Source: Paracoccaceae bacterium
GTDB lineage: Bacteria > Pseudomonadota > Alphaproteobacteria > Rhodobacterales > Rhodobacteraceae
Reading direction: 5' to 3'
Length of the DNA stretch: 21,366 nucleotides
NCBI GenBank assembly: GCA_003500165.1
Contig: DNSZ01000034.1
Coordinates: forward strand, 10,145 to 31,510
A model generated the notes under the pieces. That model did not search any database, was not told the origin of the DNA, and worked only from the letters and a program-made list of their open reading frames with translations. How positions within the stretch are numbered: position 1 is the stretch's first letter; each line of letters begins with the position of its first letter. This document shows, one piece after another, positions 1 to 7,178 of the stretch. Both the position numbers and the translations under genes were made by a program.

Positions 1-812
1 TCCTCGCGCAGCCGGCGCCGGTCGGTCACCCGGTCGAGCATGCCGTGCTCCAGCAGATATTCGGCGCGCTGGAACCCGTCGGGCAGGGTCTCGCGGATGG
101 TCTGCTCGATCACCCGCGGCCCGGCAAAGCAGATCAGCGCGCCCGGCTCGGCGATCTGGACATCGCCCAGCATGGCATAGGATGCGGTCACCCCGCCGGT
201 GGTCGGATCGGTCAGCACAACGACATAGGGCAGGCGCGCATCGCGCAGCCGGTTCACCGCGACCGTGGTGCGCGGCATCTGCATCAGGCTCAGGATGCCT
301 TCCTGCATGCGCGCACCGCCCGCCGCCGCGAACAGGATCAGCGGGCATTTCAGGCTGAGCGCGCGGTCGGCGGCGGCGACGATCGCATTGCCGACGAAAA
401 TCCCCATCGATCCGCCCATGAAGCTGAAATCCTGCGCCGCGGCGACCACCCGGGTCCGACCCATCTCGCCTTCGGCGACCAGCATCGCCTCGACCTCGCC
501 GGTCGCCCGCTGGGCGGCACGCAGCCGGTCGGGATAGCGTTTCTGGTCGCGGAACTGCAGCGGATCGGCGGGCGCGGCGGGCACCGCAACCTCGGCATAG
601 ACGCCGCCATCGAACAACCCGGCGAAGCGCGCCCGCGGCGCGATCGCCATATGGTGGCCACAGGACGAGCAGACGTTCAGGTTCTCGGCAAGCTCGCGAT
701 GGAACAGCATCGTGCCGCAGCCATCGCATTTGGTCCACAGGTTCTCGGGCAATTCGCGCCGGGAGAACAGCGAATTGATCCGCGGGCGGACGTAGTTGGA
801 AATCCAGTTCAT
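1..812 (-). CDS. accD: Acetyl-CoA carboxylase carboxyltransferase subunit beta (partial, C-terminus beyond window)
   Basis: AccD pairs with AccA to form the carboxyltransferase of cytoplasmic acetyl-CoA carboxylase, which moves the carboxyl group from carboxybiotin to acetyl-CoA to give malonyl-CoA, the first step of fatty acid synthesis. The translation starts MNWISNYVRPRINSLF and shows the four-cysteine zinc ribbon (C29, C32, C48, C51). The crotonase-like core follows, with recognisable stretches such as FMGGSMG, GGARMQEG, LTDPTTGGVTASYAMLGD and FAGPRVIEQT. About 270 residues are visible; the family is usually 290-320, so only the end is missing. The ATG at 812-810 gives the classical AccD N-terminus. 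The gene is divergent from the Na/Pi cotransporter, with a shared region of about 170 bases. Identification is secure. Confidence 0.97.
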   Translation of the reverse strand, partial: MNWISNYVRPRINSLFSRRELPENLWTKCDGCGTMLFHRELAENLNVCSSCGHHMAIAPRARFAGLFDGGVYAEVAVPAAPADPLQFRDQKRYPDRLRAAQRATGEVEAMLVAEGEMGRTRVVAAAQDFSFMGGSMGIFVGNAIVAAADRALSLKCPLILFAAAGGARMQEGILSLMQMPRTTVAVNRLRDARLPYVVVLTDPTTGGVTASYAMLGDVQIAEPGALICFAGPRVIEQTIRETLPDGFQRAEYLLEHGMLDRVTDRRRLRE

Positions 813-837
813 CGGCGCCCCGTTGCAACGCCGCCCC

Positions 838-866
838 GAGATAGGATGTGGCCCGGGCGAATGCAA
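838..866 (-). promoter_or_regulatory. Candidate sigma70-type promoter for accD
   Basis: On the minus strand a TTGCAT box (861-866) and a TATCTC box (838-843) are separated by exactly 17 bases, 26 bases upstream of the accD ATG. Each box matches the consensus at about 3 of 6 positions, but the TTG of the -35 box is kept, as is common in Rhodobacterales. A 10-base perfect palindrome, CGTTGCAACG (821-830), lies in the predicted leader. This is inferred from pattern only. Confidence 0.35.
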
Positions 867-980
867 TCGGAGCTGCCGGCGCCACGGACACGGGTGCCGC
901 CTTGCATGGATGGGGGCGATTTTGGGGACTTTATCGTCGGTCAGGACCGTGTAAGTTCGGCCGATGGGGAAATCCGACAG

Positions 981-2870
981 ATGAAGACCTATGCGCTCGG
1001 CATCGCCGTCGCCGCGCTGCTGGCGGCCTTCTGGGCCAGCCCGACCGTGATCGAGATCGCCGCCGGAGTGGCGATATTCCTGTTCGGTATGCTGATGCTG
1101 GAAGAGGGGTTTCGCCAGCTCGGTGGCGGTCACCTCGAACGCTTGCTGGGCGCGGCGACCCGCTCGACGCCGCGGGCGCTGCTGTTCGGCGTGGTGTCGA
1201 CGACGCTGTTGCAGTCCAGCTCGCTCGTCTCGGTCGTCACGATTTCGTTTCTCAGCGCCGGGCTGATCTCGCTCCTTGGCGGGATCGGCATCGTCTTTGG
1301 CGCCAATATCGGCACCACGACGGGCGCCTGGATCGTTGCCGGCCTCGGGCTGAAGGTGAACATCGCGGCCTATGCCATGCCGATGATCGCGGTCAGCGTG
1401 CTAATGGTGTTCCAGAAGGCACCGGTGCCGCGCGGCATCGGCTATGTCCTTGCCGGCATCGGCTTTCTGTTCCTTGGCATCCACTACATGAAGATCGGGT
1501 TCGAGGCGTTCCGAGGTCATATCGACCTCGAGGCGTTTGCGCTGCCCGGGCTTCTGGGGCTGGTCGTCTATACCGCGATCGGCACCCTGGCGACCGTGAT
1601 CATGCAGTCGAGCCATGCCACCATGGTGCTGATCCTGACCGCGCTGGCGGCCGGGCAGATCACCTATGACAACGCGATCGCCCTGGCGATCGGGGCGAAT
1701 GTCGGCACCACGGTGACCGCCATCATCGGCGCGATCGGCGCCAATTTTCAGGGCCGGCGACTGGCGCTGGCGCATCTGATCTTCAACCTTGCCACGGCGG
1801 CGGTCGCGCTGATCTTCGTGGCGCAGCTGCGCGAGATCGTCGATGTGCTCGCCGGCTGGTTTGGCATCGGGGCCGAGGACTACGCGCTCAAGCTCGCGGT
1901 CTTTCACACCGTCTTCAATGTGCTTGGCGTGGCCCTGATGCTGCCGCTGCTGAATCGACTGGTGCGGCTGCTGGAACGTCGCATCCCCGAGCCGGTGCCC
2001 GACATCTCGCGCCCGCGCTATCTGACGGCCTCGGCCGATGCGTTTCCCGAAACCGCCGAGACGGCGCTGCGCAACGAGGTTCTGCACCTTTACGACAATG
2101 CGACGAAGCTGATCCTGCATGGCCTGAACCTGCACCGGTCGGATGTGCTGGGCGCCAGCGACATCGATGCCGTGGTCCGCGCCAGCCGAACGCCCATCGA
2201 CCTTGACATCGGCGACGGCTACGAACGCCGGGTCAAGACGCTTTATGCCGCGATCCTCGACTTCGCGACGCGGGCGCGGGGGCGCGACATTTCGCCGAAG
2301 ATCGCCGCGCGGATCGACGCGCTGCGCGACATTGCCGGCGCACTGGTGCGCTCGGTGAAGTCGGTCAAGCATATCCGCAAGAATGTGGCGCGCTATGCGA
2401 CGCGGGACCTGGGCGCGGAAACCGACCTTTACGATGCGTTGCGCGCCGATGTCGCGCGGATCGTGATCGCAATCCGCGACCTGGGGCTTGAACCTTCCGC
2501 CGACCGCAGCGCGCTCTGGCTCGACCAGGAGGCCGCCGAGATCGAGGCGAAGGCGCGCGCGCGCACTGCCAGGGTGGGCGATCTGGTCCGCAGCGGCGCG
2601 GTATCGGCCGGGGCAGCGACATCGTTTCTGAACGATGCGAGCTATGCCGATTCGGCGATGCGCGAGTTGGTCACCGCCGCGCTGGCCTATGACGCCCCGG
2701 TGGATGACGCGGAAAGCGAGGTCGAACAGCTTCTCGCGCTCGACGACGAAGAACTTTCCGAGGCGATTGGCGCTGAAGGGTCGGATGGCGCCGCGGCTGT
2801 TACACCAGTGTCACAAGCGCCGGCTAGGCTTCGCGTCGCGGGCCGGTCGGGGACACGGAAATGGGACTGA
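981..2870 (+). CDS. Na/Pi cotransporter family protein with C-terminal PhoU-like domain
   Basis: A 629-residue inner-membrane protein of the NptA/SLC34-like Na/Pi cotransporter family, predicted to move inorganic phosphate with sodium. The N-terminal half has many hydrophobic segments and two inverted-repeat signatures: LLQSSSLVS paired with GANIGTTTG, and VIMQSSHAT paired with GANVGTTV. The QSS and GANxGTT motifs are the family hallmark. The C-terminal part, from about residue 350, is soluble, alpha-helical and charged, like the PhoU-type domain often fused to these proteins. ATG 981 is chosen because it lies just before the first membrane segment (MKTYALGIAVAALL). An in-frame ATG at 906 would add a hydrophilic 25-residue leader and seems less likely. 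The open frame extends further upstream only because it is antisense to accD. The 3' end overlaps the next gene by 10 bases, which suggests translational coupling. Confidence 0.9.
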   Translation: MKTYALGIAVAALLAAFWASPTVIEIAAGVAIFLFGMLMLEEGFRQLGGGHLERLLGAATRSTPRALLFGVVSTTLLQSSSLVSVVTISFLSAGLISLLGGIGIVFGANIGTTTGAWIVAGLGLKVNIAAYAMPMIAVSVLMVFQKAPVPRGIGYVLAGIGFLFLGIHYMKIGFEAFRGHIDLEAFALPGLLGLVVYTAIGTLATVIMQSSHATMVLILTALAAGQITYDNAIALAIGANVGTTVTAIIGAIGANFQGRRLALAHLIFNLATAAVALIFVAQLREIVDVLAGWFGIGAEDYALKLAVFHTVFNVLGVALMLPLLNRLVRLLERRIPEPVPDISRPRYLTASADAFPETAETALRNEVLHLYDNATKLILHGLNLHRSDVLGASDIDAVVRASRTPIDLDIGDGYERRVKTLYAAILDFATRARGRDISPKIAARIDALRDIAGALVRSVKSVKHIRKNVARYATRDLGAETDLYDALRADVARIVIAIRDLGLEPSADRSALWLDQEAAEIEAKARARTARVGDLVRSGAVSAGAATSFLNDASYADSAMRELVTAALAYDAPVDDAESEVEQLLALDDEELSEAIGAEGSDGAAAVTPVSQAPARLRVAGRSGTRKWD

Positions 2871-3130
2871 AGAAGCTTGCCGCGAAGCTGTCCGGGTATC
2901 AGGATCGGCTCGATGCCGGAAAGGCACCGAAGATCGAGATCAGGCACGTCCGCAAGGTGCTGGAAAAGCTCCTTAAAAAGGAACAGGAGCTGGTCGAGCG
3001 CCTGGATGCAGCGGACGATCCGAAGGAGCGGGCAAGCCTGGAGCGCAAGCTGCGGGTCGCCCGCGAGCATATCGCGCGCGCGCAATGGCTGCTGCAGGAG
3101 CTGTCGGGCAAGGCAGCGGCGGGGGCGTGA
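2861..3130 (+). CDS. Small charged coiled-coil protein coupled to the Na/Pi cotransporter
   Basis: An 89-residue protein starting MGLKKLAAKLSGYQDRL. It has no signal peptide or membrane segment. It is very rich in Lys, Arg and Glu with heptad-like leucine spacing (residues about 28-82, including VLEKLLKKEQELVERL), which predicts one or two long helices forming a coiled coil. The ATG lies inside the end of the cotransporter gene (10-base overlap), so the two are almost certainly co-translated. From memory, similar small proteins accompany this cotransporter in other Rhodobacterales, but I know of no assigned function. A role as an accessory or regulatory partner of the PhoU-like domain is only an inference from gene order. 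Confidence 0.72.
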   Translation: MGLKKLAAKLSGYQDRLDAGKAPKIEIRHVRKVLEKLLKKEQELVERLDAADDPKERASLERKLRVAREHIARAQWLLQELSGKAAAGA

Positions 3131-3136
3131 TGGCGA

Positions 3137-3156
3137 CGGTCCCCGAATGGGGACCG
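3137..3156. terminator. Hairpin between two convergent genes (likely bidirectional terminator)
   Basis: A perfect 8-bp stem, CGGTCCCC / GGGGACCG, with a 4-base loop (GAAT). It lies in the 39-base gap between the convergent ends of the small coiled-coil gene (stop at 3130) and cpdB (stop at 3170). There is no T-run on either side, so it is not a textbook intrinsic terminator. Its placement and symmetry fit a shared transcript end or a 3'-end stabilising structure for both genes. Confidence 0.6.
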
Positions 3157-3169
3157 CCGGTGTCCGGCA

Positions 3170-5128
3170 TCACAGGGTGATCCGGAACAGCGCAAAGCCG
3201 CTGTCGGACTGGCCCGCCGGTTCGATCGCCACGCCCGGCACCGCATCGGCATAGCGCGCGCCGGCCGGACCCGTCTCGAACAGCACGCTGGTCCCCGGCA
3301 TCGGCGCGAAGGACCAGTTGCCATCGGCCCGCGGGCTGACGGTGCCCTGCTCGACGATATAGCGCACGATCACGTCGCGGTTGGTGTCGGGCCCATCGAA
3401 CACCACCGTATCGCCCATCGCGCCGGGAAAGCTGCCGCCGCCCGAGGCCCGGTAATTGTTGGTCGCGACGATGAATTCCTGATCCGGGTCGATTGGTGCG
3501 CCATCGAATTGCAGGTCCACGATGCGGTTCGCGTCCGGGTTGATGACCGCCCCGTCGCGATCGAATTTCGACGGCTGCGACAGGTCGATCCGATAGGTCA
3601 CCCCATCCATCACGTCGAAATTGTAGCTGGGGAAGTCGGGGTTCAGCAGCGGCGCATCCTGCGCCCCCGGGGTGACCTGGTTGAACATGCCCGCCGAGCG
3701 TTCCAACCAGTCCTTGACCTGGGCGCCGGTGATGCGCACCGCGCGCACCGTGTTGGGATAGAGATACAGATCGGCCACGTTCTTGATCGCCACATCGCCG
3801 GCCGGCACATCGGTGTAGTAGTCGGGCCCGCCGCGGCCGCCGGCCTTGAACGGCGCCGCCGCCGACAGGATCGGCAGCCCCTCATGCGGGGTCCCGACCA
3901 TCATCTGCGCGATATACCAGGTCTGCGCGTTCGACACGATCTGCACCGAAGGATCGTCGGCCACCAGCGCGAAATAGGAATGCAGCGGCGCATCGGTCTT
4001 GCCGACCGCCTGGCGGACATAGGCCAGCGTTTCGTCATGCTGTTGCTGGACCGAGGCCAGCACGGGTGCCACGCTTTCGACCAGCTTGGTGATCGAGCGA
4101 TCCGCCTCACGCCGGTAGATCGGCCGCGCCTCGGATGTGTGCGACAGGACCCGCCAGCCCGACCCGTCGCGTTCCAGCAGCAGATCGACAAGGCCCATAT
4201 GGCTGCCCCAGAAGCCGGCCATCACGCCCGGCTTGCCCATGATCGTCCCGGCCTCGGCGTCGACGCCGGGGGTATCGGCATAGTCGGGGCCGGGAAACAC
4301 CAGATGCGAATGCCCGGTCAGGATCACGTCGATCCCGGCCACACCCGCCAGCGGGATCGCGGCGTTTTCCATCCCGTCCTCGTGAGCGGCCGCGCCGATC
4401 CCCGAATGGCACAGCGCCACCACGATATCGGCGCCCGCCTCGCGCATCTGCGGCACCCAGGCCCGGGCGGTTTCGACGATGTCGCGCGCCTGGACGTTGC
4501 CCTCCAGATGCTTGCGGTCCCAGTTCATGATCTGCGGCGGCACGAAGCCGATCATCCCGACCCGGATCGGGTGGCTTTCGCCCGCACCATCGGCGATCAT
4601 CCGGTCGATGATGACATAGGGTCGAACCCAGGTCGCGTCGTCGGTGGGCGAGGCGCCGATGCGGCGGGCGACATTGGCGCTGACCACCGGAAAGGCCGCG
4701 CCGGCCAGCGACTTTTCCAGAAACGACAGGCCATAGTTGAATTCGTGATTGCCCAGCGTCGAGGCATCGAAGCCGAGCGTGTTCATCGCCGCGATCACCG
4801 GGTGCATGTCGCCGTCGCGCATGCCGCGCTCATAGGCGATGTAATCGCCCATCGGGTTGCCCTGCAGAAAGTCGCCATTGTCGAGCAGCATCGCATTGGC
4901 CGCTTCGGCGCGCACCGCCTCGATCAGGGCGGCGGTTCGGGCCAGGCCGACGGTATCGACGGGGCGGTCGCCATAATAGTCATAGGGAAAGACGTGGACA
5001 TGGATGTCGGTCGTCTCCATCAGCCGCAGATGCGCCTGATTCGACTGGGCGCGCACCGCGAAGGGGTGCATCGCGATCAGACCCGCCGTGCTGGCGATGA
5101 ACTGGCGTCGAGACAGATGGATCGGCAT
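3170..5128 (-). CDS. cpdB: Bifunctional 2',3'-cyclic-nucleotide 2'-phosphodiesterase/3'-nucleotidase, Tat-exported
   Basis: A 652-residue periplasmic metallophosphoesterase that hydrolyses 2',3'-cyclic nucleotides and then the 3'-phosphate, allowing RNA breakdown products to be scavenged for nucleoside and phosphate. The N-terminus has a twin-arginine motif (SRRQFIAS, residues 6-13), a hydrophobic stretch and a likely cleavage site after AVRA. The metallophosphoesterase domain shows TTDIHVHV (D41, H43), LLDNGDFLQGNP (D83, D86), TLGNHEFNYG (N127, H128), ALCHSG and LTGHSH, the full set of dimetal ligands. The C-terminal 5'-nucleotidase-type substrate domain has the NNYRASGGGSFPG signature. The length is normal for CpdB. 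A Shine-Dalgarno AGGGAGA precedes the ATG. A link with the neighbouring phosphate transporter through phosphate supply is plausible, but no Pho box was recognised. Confidence 0.93.
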   Translation of the reverse strand: MPIHLSRRQFIASTAGLIAMHPFAVRAQSNQAHLRLMETTDIHVHVFPYDYYGDRPVDTVGLARTAALIEAVRAEAANAMLLDNGDFLQGNPMGDYIAYERGMRDGDMHPVIAAMNTLGFDASTLGNHEFNYGLSFLEKSLAGAAFPVVSANVARRIGASPTDDATWVRPYVIIDRMIADGAGESHPIRVGMIGFVPPQIMNWDRKHLEGNVQARDIVETARAWVPQMREAGADIVVALCHSGIGAAAHEDGMENAAIPLAGVAGIDVILTGHSHLVFPGPDYADTPGVDAEAGTIMGKPGVMAGFWGSHMGLVDLLLERDGSGWRVLSHTSEARPIYRREADRSITKLVESVAPVLASVQQQHDETLAYVRQAVGKTDAPLHSYFALVADDPSVQIVSNAQTWYIAQMMVGTPHEGLPILSAAAPFKAGGRGGPDYYTDVPAGDVAIKNVADLYLYPNTVRAVRITGAQVKDWLERSAGMFNQVTPGAQDAPLLNPDFPSYNFDVMDGVTYRIDLSQPSKFDRDGAVINPDANRIVDLQFDGAPIDPDQEFIVATNNYRASGGGSFPGAMGDTVVFDGPDTNRDVIVRYIVEQGTVSPRADGNWSFAPMPGTSVLFETGPAGARYADAVPGVAIEPAGQSDSGFALFRITL

Positions 5129-5148
5129 GGCATTCTCCCTGTGTGGTG

Positions 5149-5166
5149 GGGCCGGGCCCGGCCCCT
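5149..5166. repeat. Perfect 18-bp GC palindrome in the cpdB leader
   Basis: GGGGCCGGGCCCGGCCCC is fully self-complementary. It lies 20 bases upstream of the cpdB start codon and just downstream of the predicted -10 box. It could be an operator, or fold into an mRNA hairpin ahead of the ribosome-binding site. GC-only palindromes also arise by chance in such a GC-rich genome. Confidence 0.45.
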
Positions 5167-5176
5167 TCGCAAATCA

Positions 5177-5206
5177 GTATCGCAGGTCTTGGCCAAGGCT
5201 GTCACT
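5177..5206 (-). promoter_or_regulatory. Candidate sigma70-type promoter for cpdB
   Basis: On the minus strand GTGACA (5201-5206; one mismatch to TTGACA) and GATACT (5177-5182; two mismatches to TATAAT) are separated by 18 bases. Transcription would start near 5170, leaving a leader of about 40 bases that contains the 18-bp palindrome and an AGGGAGA Shine-Dalgarno. This is the best promoter-like pair seen in the window. Confidence 0.45.
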
Positions 5207-5381
5207 GTTCTTTCGCCCCGGCGGTCCGGCATCGACCCCAGAAGCTCATCGCGCCCAGGATGCCGGATTGTTCGCCGCCGGCGCGGCGCTAGTTTCGTGG
5301 TGTCAGGCAAAAGGGGTGGAGGATGCAGCAAGCCGCTGGAAGACTGGACGGGGTGGCCGGATGATGGGCCGACGGAGGTCG

Positions 5382-5885
5382 ATGCCACCTGGCGTTCTGC
5401 CCGACCCGGTCGGTCCCGGGCAGGAGAGCGTCTGGGACTATCCCCGGCCCGCGATTGCCCAGCCGACCCCGTTCCGTCTGCAGGTGATCCATCGCGGCGT
5501 GGTGGTCGCCGACACGGTGCGCGGGGTGCGCACGCTGGAGACCAGCCACCCGCCGACCTACTACTTTCCGCCCGAAGATGTGGACAGCGCCCTGCTGCGC
5601 CCGGCCGCGGGCGGGCGATCCTTCTGCGAATGGAAGGGGGCGGCGAGCTATTTCGACGTGACTGCGGCGGGGGAAACGCTGGCGCGCGCCGCATGGCACT
5701 ATCCGCGGCCGAGCCGGCCGTTTGCGAGCCTTGCGGGGTTCCCGGCCTTCTATCCCGGCGCGTTCGAGACCTGCCTGGTCGATGGCGAACCCGTGACGCC
5801 CCAGCCCGGCGGCTTTTATGGTGGCTGGATCACCTCCCATGTGGCGGGGCCGTACAAGGGTGGACCGGGCAGCCGGTTCTGGTAG
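5382..5885 (+). CDS. DUF427 domain-containing protein
   Basis: A 167-residue cytoplasmic protein of the DUF427 family, which forms small beta-rich domains and has no settled biochemical role. Diagnostic stretches are ESVWDYPRP near the N-terminus, TYYFPPEDV, SFCEWKGAASYFDV, WHYPRPSRPF and the C-terminal GFYGGWITSHVAGPYKGGPG. These match the family along its whole length. ATG 5382 is chosen because it gives the usual short leader before the VWDYPRP block and has GGAGG three bases upstream, a slightly short spacing. The in-frame ATGs at 5361 and 5364 are alternatives and would add 7 or 6 residues. The gene is divergent from cpdB. A weak promoter-like pair, TTGTTC (5268-5273) and TAGTTT (5290-5295), lies upstream. 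The gene is followed by a strong hairpin. Confidence 0.85.
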   Translation: MPPGVLPDPVGPGQESVWDYPRPAIAQPTPFRLQVIHRGVVVADTVRGVRTLETSHPPTYYFPPEDVDSALLRPAAGGRSFCEWKGAASYFDVTAAGETLARAAWHYPRPSRPFASLAGFPAFYPGAFETCLVDGEPVTPQPGGFYGGWITSHVAGPYKGGPGSRFW

Positions 5886-5902
5886 CGGGGCGGGAGGCGG
5901 CG

Positions 5903-5925
5903 AACGGTCATTCTCAATGACCGTT
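5903..5925 (+). terminator. Strong hairpin downstream of the DUF427 gene
   Basis: A perfect 10-bp inverted repeat, AACGGTCATT / AATGACCGTT, with a 3-base loop (CTC), starting 18 bases after the DUF427 stop codon. There is no T-run after the stem, so its use as an intrinsic terminator is uncertain. Its mixed base composition and perfect pairing make a chance origin less likely than for the GC-only palindromes here. It could instead be a binding site for a dimeric regulator acting on the downstream Hint-domain gene. Confidence 0.55.
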
Positions 5926-5968
5926 GGCGGAACCTGCCGCTTCGGTTAACGCTGTCGACCTGAAAGTG

Positions 5969-5997
5969 TTGAAATTTCGTAAACTTCGACCTAACCC
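5969..5997 (+). promoter_or_regulatory. Candidate promoter for the Hint-domain gene, in an AT-rich island
   Basis: TTGAAA (5969-5974) and TAACCC (5992-5997) are 17 bases apart, in a stretch (about 5944-5995) clearly richer in A and T than its surroundings. The -35 box is good and the -10 box is weak. An alternative -10, TAAACT, lies at 5980-5985 without a good partner. The leader to the ATG at 6048 would be about 45 bases. Confidence 0.35.
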
Positions 5998-6047
5998 GTC
6001 CCGGGGGGAGAGACGGCGATCGTGCCGTCCTGGGCCGGGACGACGCA

Positions 6048-7118
6048 ATGGGCATACGATATTTTCTGATCGATGCGGATTCTTACGTTGGCGGTAGCGG
6101 GAGCGGCAATGTCGTGGCCGGCAGCTATGCGGTGGTTGGCGAAGGCTATGCCGACACTTGGGAAGACGATCCCGGAACGGTCCTGCGTGGTTCCCAGATT
6201 CTGGCGCCCGACGGGACCTCCCTGCTGACAGTCAATCAGCTGGGGTCGTCGCTGCGGGTCTGGAACGCGGTTTCGCTCGTCTTCGATGGCGGCCCCGAGG
6301 GCCTGTCCCATGGCTCGGCCGCACATCTGGTCAGCGATGCCGACGGCAATCAATTCGTGCTGATCGCGGAATTGCCTTCCGGAAATCCCGAACTCGATCT
6401 CACCGGTCGCACGCCGGATGTTATTCAGATCAACCGCGACATCAAGATCCAACGGACCGCGGGCATCCAGGGCTCGATGTATCAAGGCTCGTTCGGGGGC
6501 GAATCGCCGATCTGTTTTGCCGCCGGCACGCGGATCGCGACCCCGGAGGGCGACCGGATGGTGGAACAGCTGCGGCCGGGCGACCGGGTGCTGACATCGG
6601 GCGGCGCGGTGCTGCCGGTGCTGTGGGTCGGCGGGCGGCGGCTGTCGGGCGGCGTGCTGCGCGCCAACCCGAAATGGGCACCGATCCGCATCGAACCGGG
6701 GGCGCTGGCGCCCGGGGTTCCCGCCCGCCCGCTGACCGTCTCGCCGCAGCACCGCATCCTGCTGACGGGCGAACGGGTCGCCCATCGCCTTCGCCATCGG
6801 GCAGTGTTCGTGCCGGCCCGCGGGCTGCTTGGCCTGCCGGGGGTGGCAGTGCTGCGCCCGGAAGACGGCATCGCGTATCACCACCTGTTGCTGCCACGCC
6901 ATGCAGCGCTGCGGGCCGATGGTGCGCCCGCCGAAAGCCTGCTGCCGACCGGGCGGTCGTTGGCCAGCCTCAGCCCCGCCGACCGCGCCACGGTCGCGGC
7001 GCTCGTCGTCCGGCATGGTCTGGCGGACACGACCCGCTTGCCCTGCCTGACCACCGGGCAGGCGCGCCGGGCGCTTTGCCCGTCCGGTGCGGCGCAGCGA
7101 TCGCGCGCCCCGGCCTGA
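6048..7118 (+). CDS. Hint-domain (hedgehog/intein-type, Hint_2) protein
   Basis: A 356-residue protein with two parts. Residues 1-150 are Gly- and Asp-rich with beta-strand character, have no clear signal peptide, and are not recognised as any named domain. From C156 there is a Hint_2-type domain: ICFAAGTRIATPEGDRMVEQL and LRPGDRVLTSGG (N-terminal nucleophile block), LTVSPQHRILL (H235) and the late block YHHLLLPRHAALRADGAPAESL. Such proteins are common in Rhodobacterales, often as extracellular or surface proteins. Hint domains elsewhere cleave or splice at the Cys. Whether this class is active is unknown to me, and no intein-type C-terminal His-Asn is seen. ATG 6048 has only a weak ribosome-binding site. 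The gene ends convergently with the sugar operon. Confidence 0.85.
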   Translation: MGIRYFLIDADSYVGGSGSGNVVAGSYAVVGEGYADTWEDDPGTVLRGSQILAPDGTSLLTVNQLGSSLRVWNAVSLVFDGGPEGLSHGSAAHLVSDADGNQFVLIAELPSGNPELDLTGRTPDVIQINRDIKIQRTAGIQGSMYQGSFGGESPICFAAGTRIATPEGDRMVEQLRPGDRVLTSGGAVLPVLWVGGRRLSGGVLRANPKWAPIRIEPGALAPGVPARPLTVSPQHRILLTGERVAHRLRHRAVFVPARGLLGLPGVAVLRPEDGIAYHHLLLPRHAALRADGAPAESLLPTGRSLASLSPADRATVAALVVRHGLADTTRLPCLTTGQARRALCPSGAAQRSRAPA

Positions 7119-7138
7119 CCCTGGCGCCGGTCGGGCCG
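7111..7138. terminator. Hairpin overlapping the stop codon of the Hint-domain gene
   Basis: CGGCCTGACC (7111-7120) pairs with GGTCGGGCCG (7129-7138) over 10 bp with one T-G wobble and an 8-base loop (CTGGCGCC). The left arm contains the TGA stop of the Hint gene. The structure lies in the 60-base gap before the convergent end of the SIS gene, so it may end transcripts from one or both sides. A smaller repeat, TGACG and CGTCA, lies at 7151-7165. There is no T-run. Confidence 0.4.
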
Positions 7139-7178
7139 CGGGCAGGCGGATGACGGTGCTCGTCAACGACCGGTGGTA

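Noticed and set aside
45..980. N-terminal extension of the Na/Pi cotransporter frame
   Set aside because: It is antisense to accD and shows no membrane or domain features. The membrane protein begins at 981.
3509..5920. Plus-strand open frame of about 800 codons opposite cpdB
   Set aside because: Low-complexity His/Arg/Asp-rich translation, covers cpdB in antisense and crosses the divergent promoter region. No motif or ribosome-binding site.
6482..7118. Intein within the Hint-domain protein
   Set aside because: The Hint-type Cys block is present, but there is no C-terminal His-Asn splice junction followed by an extein, and no host protein continues after it. A Hint_2-type domain explains it.
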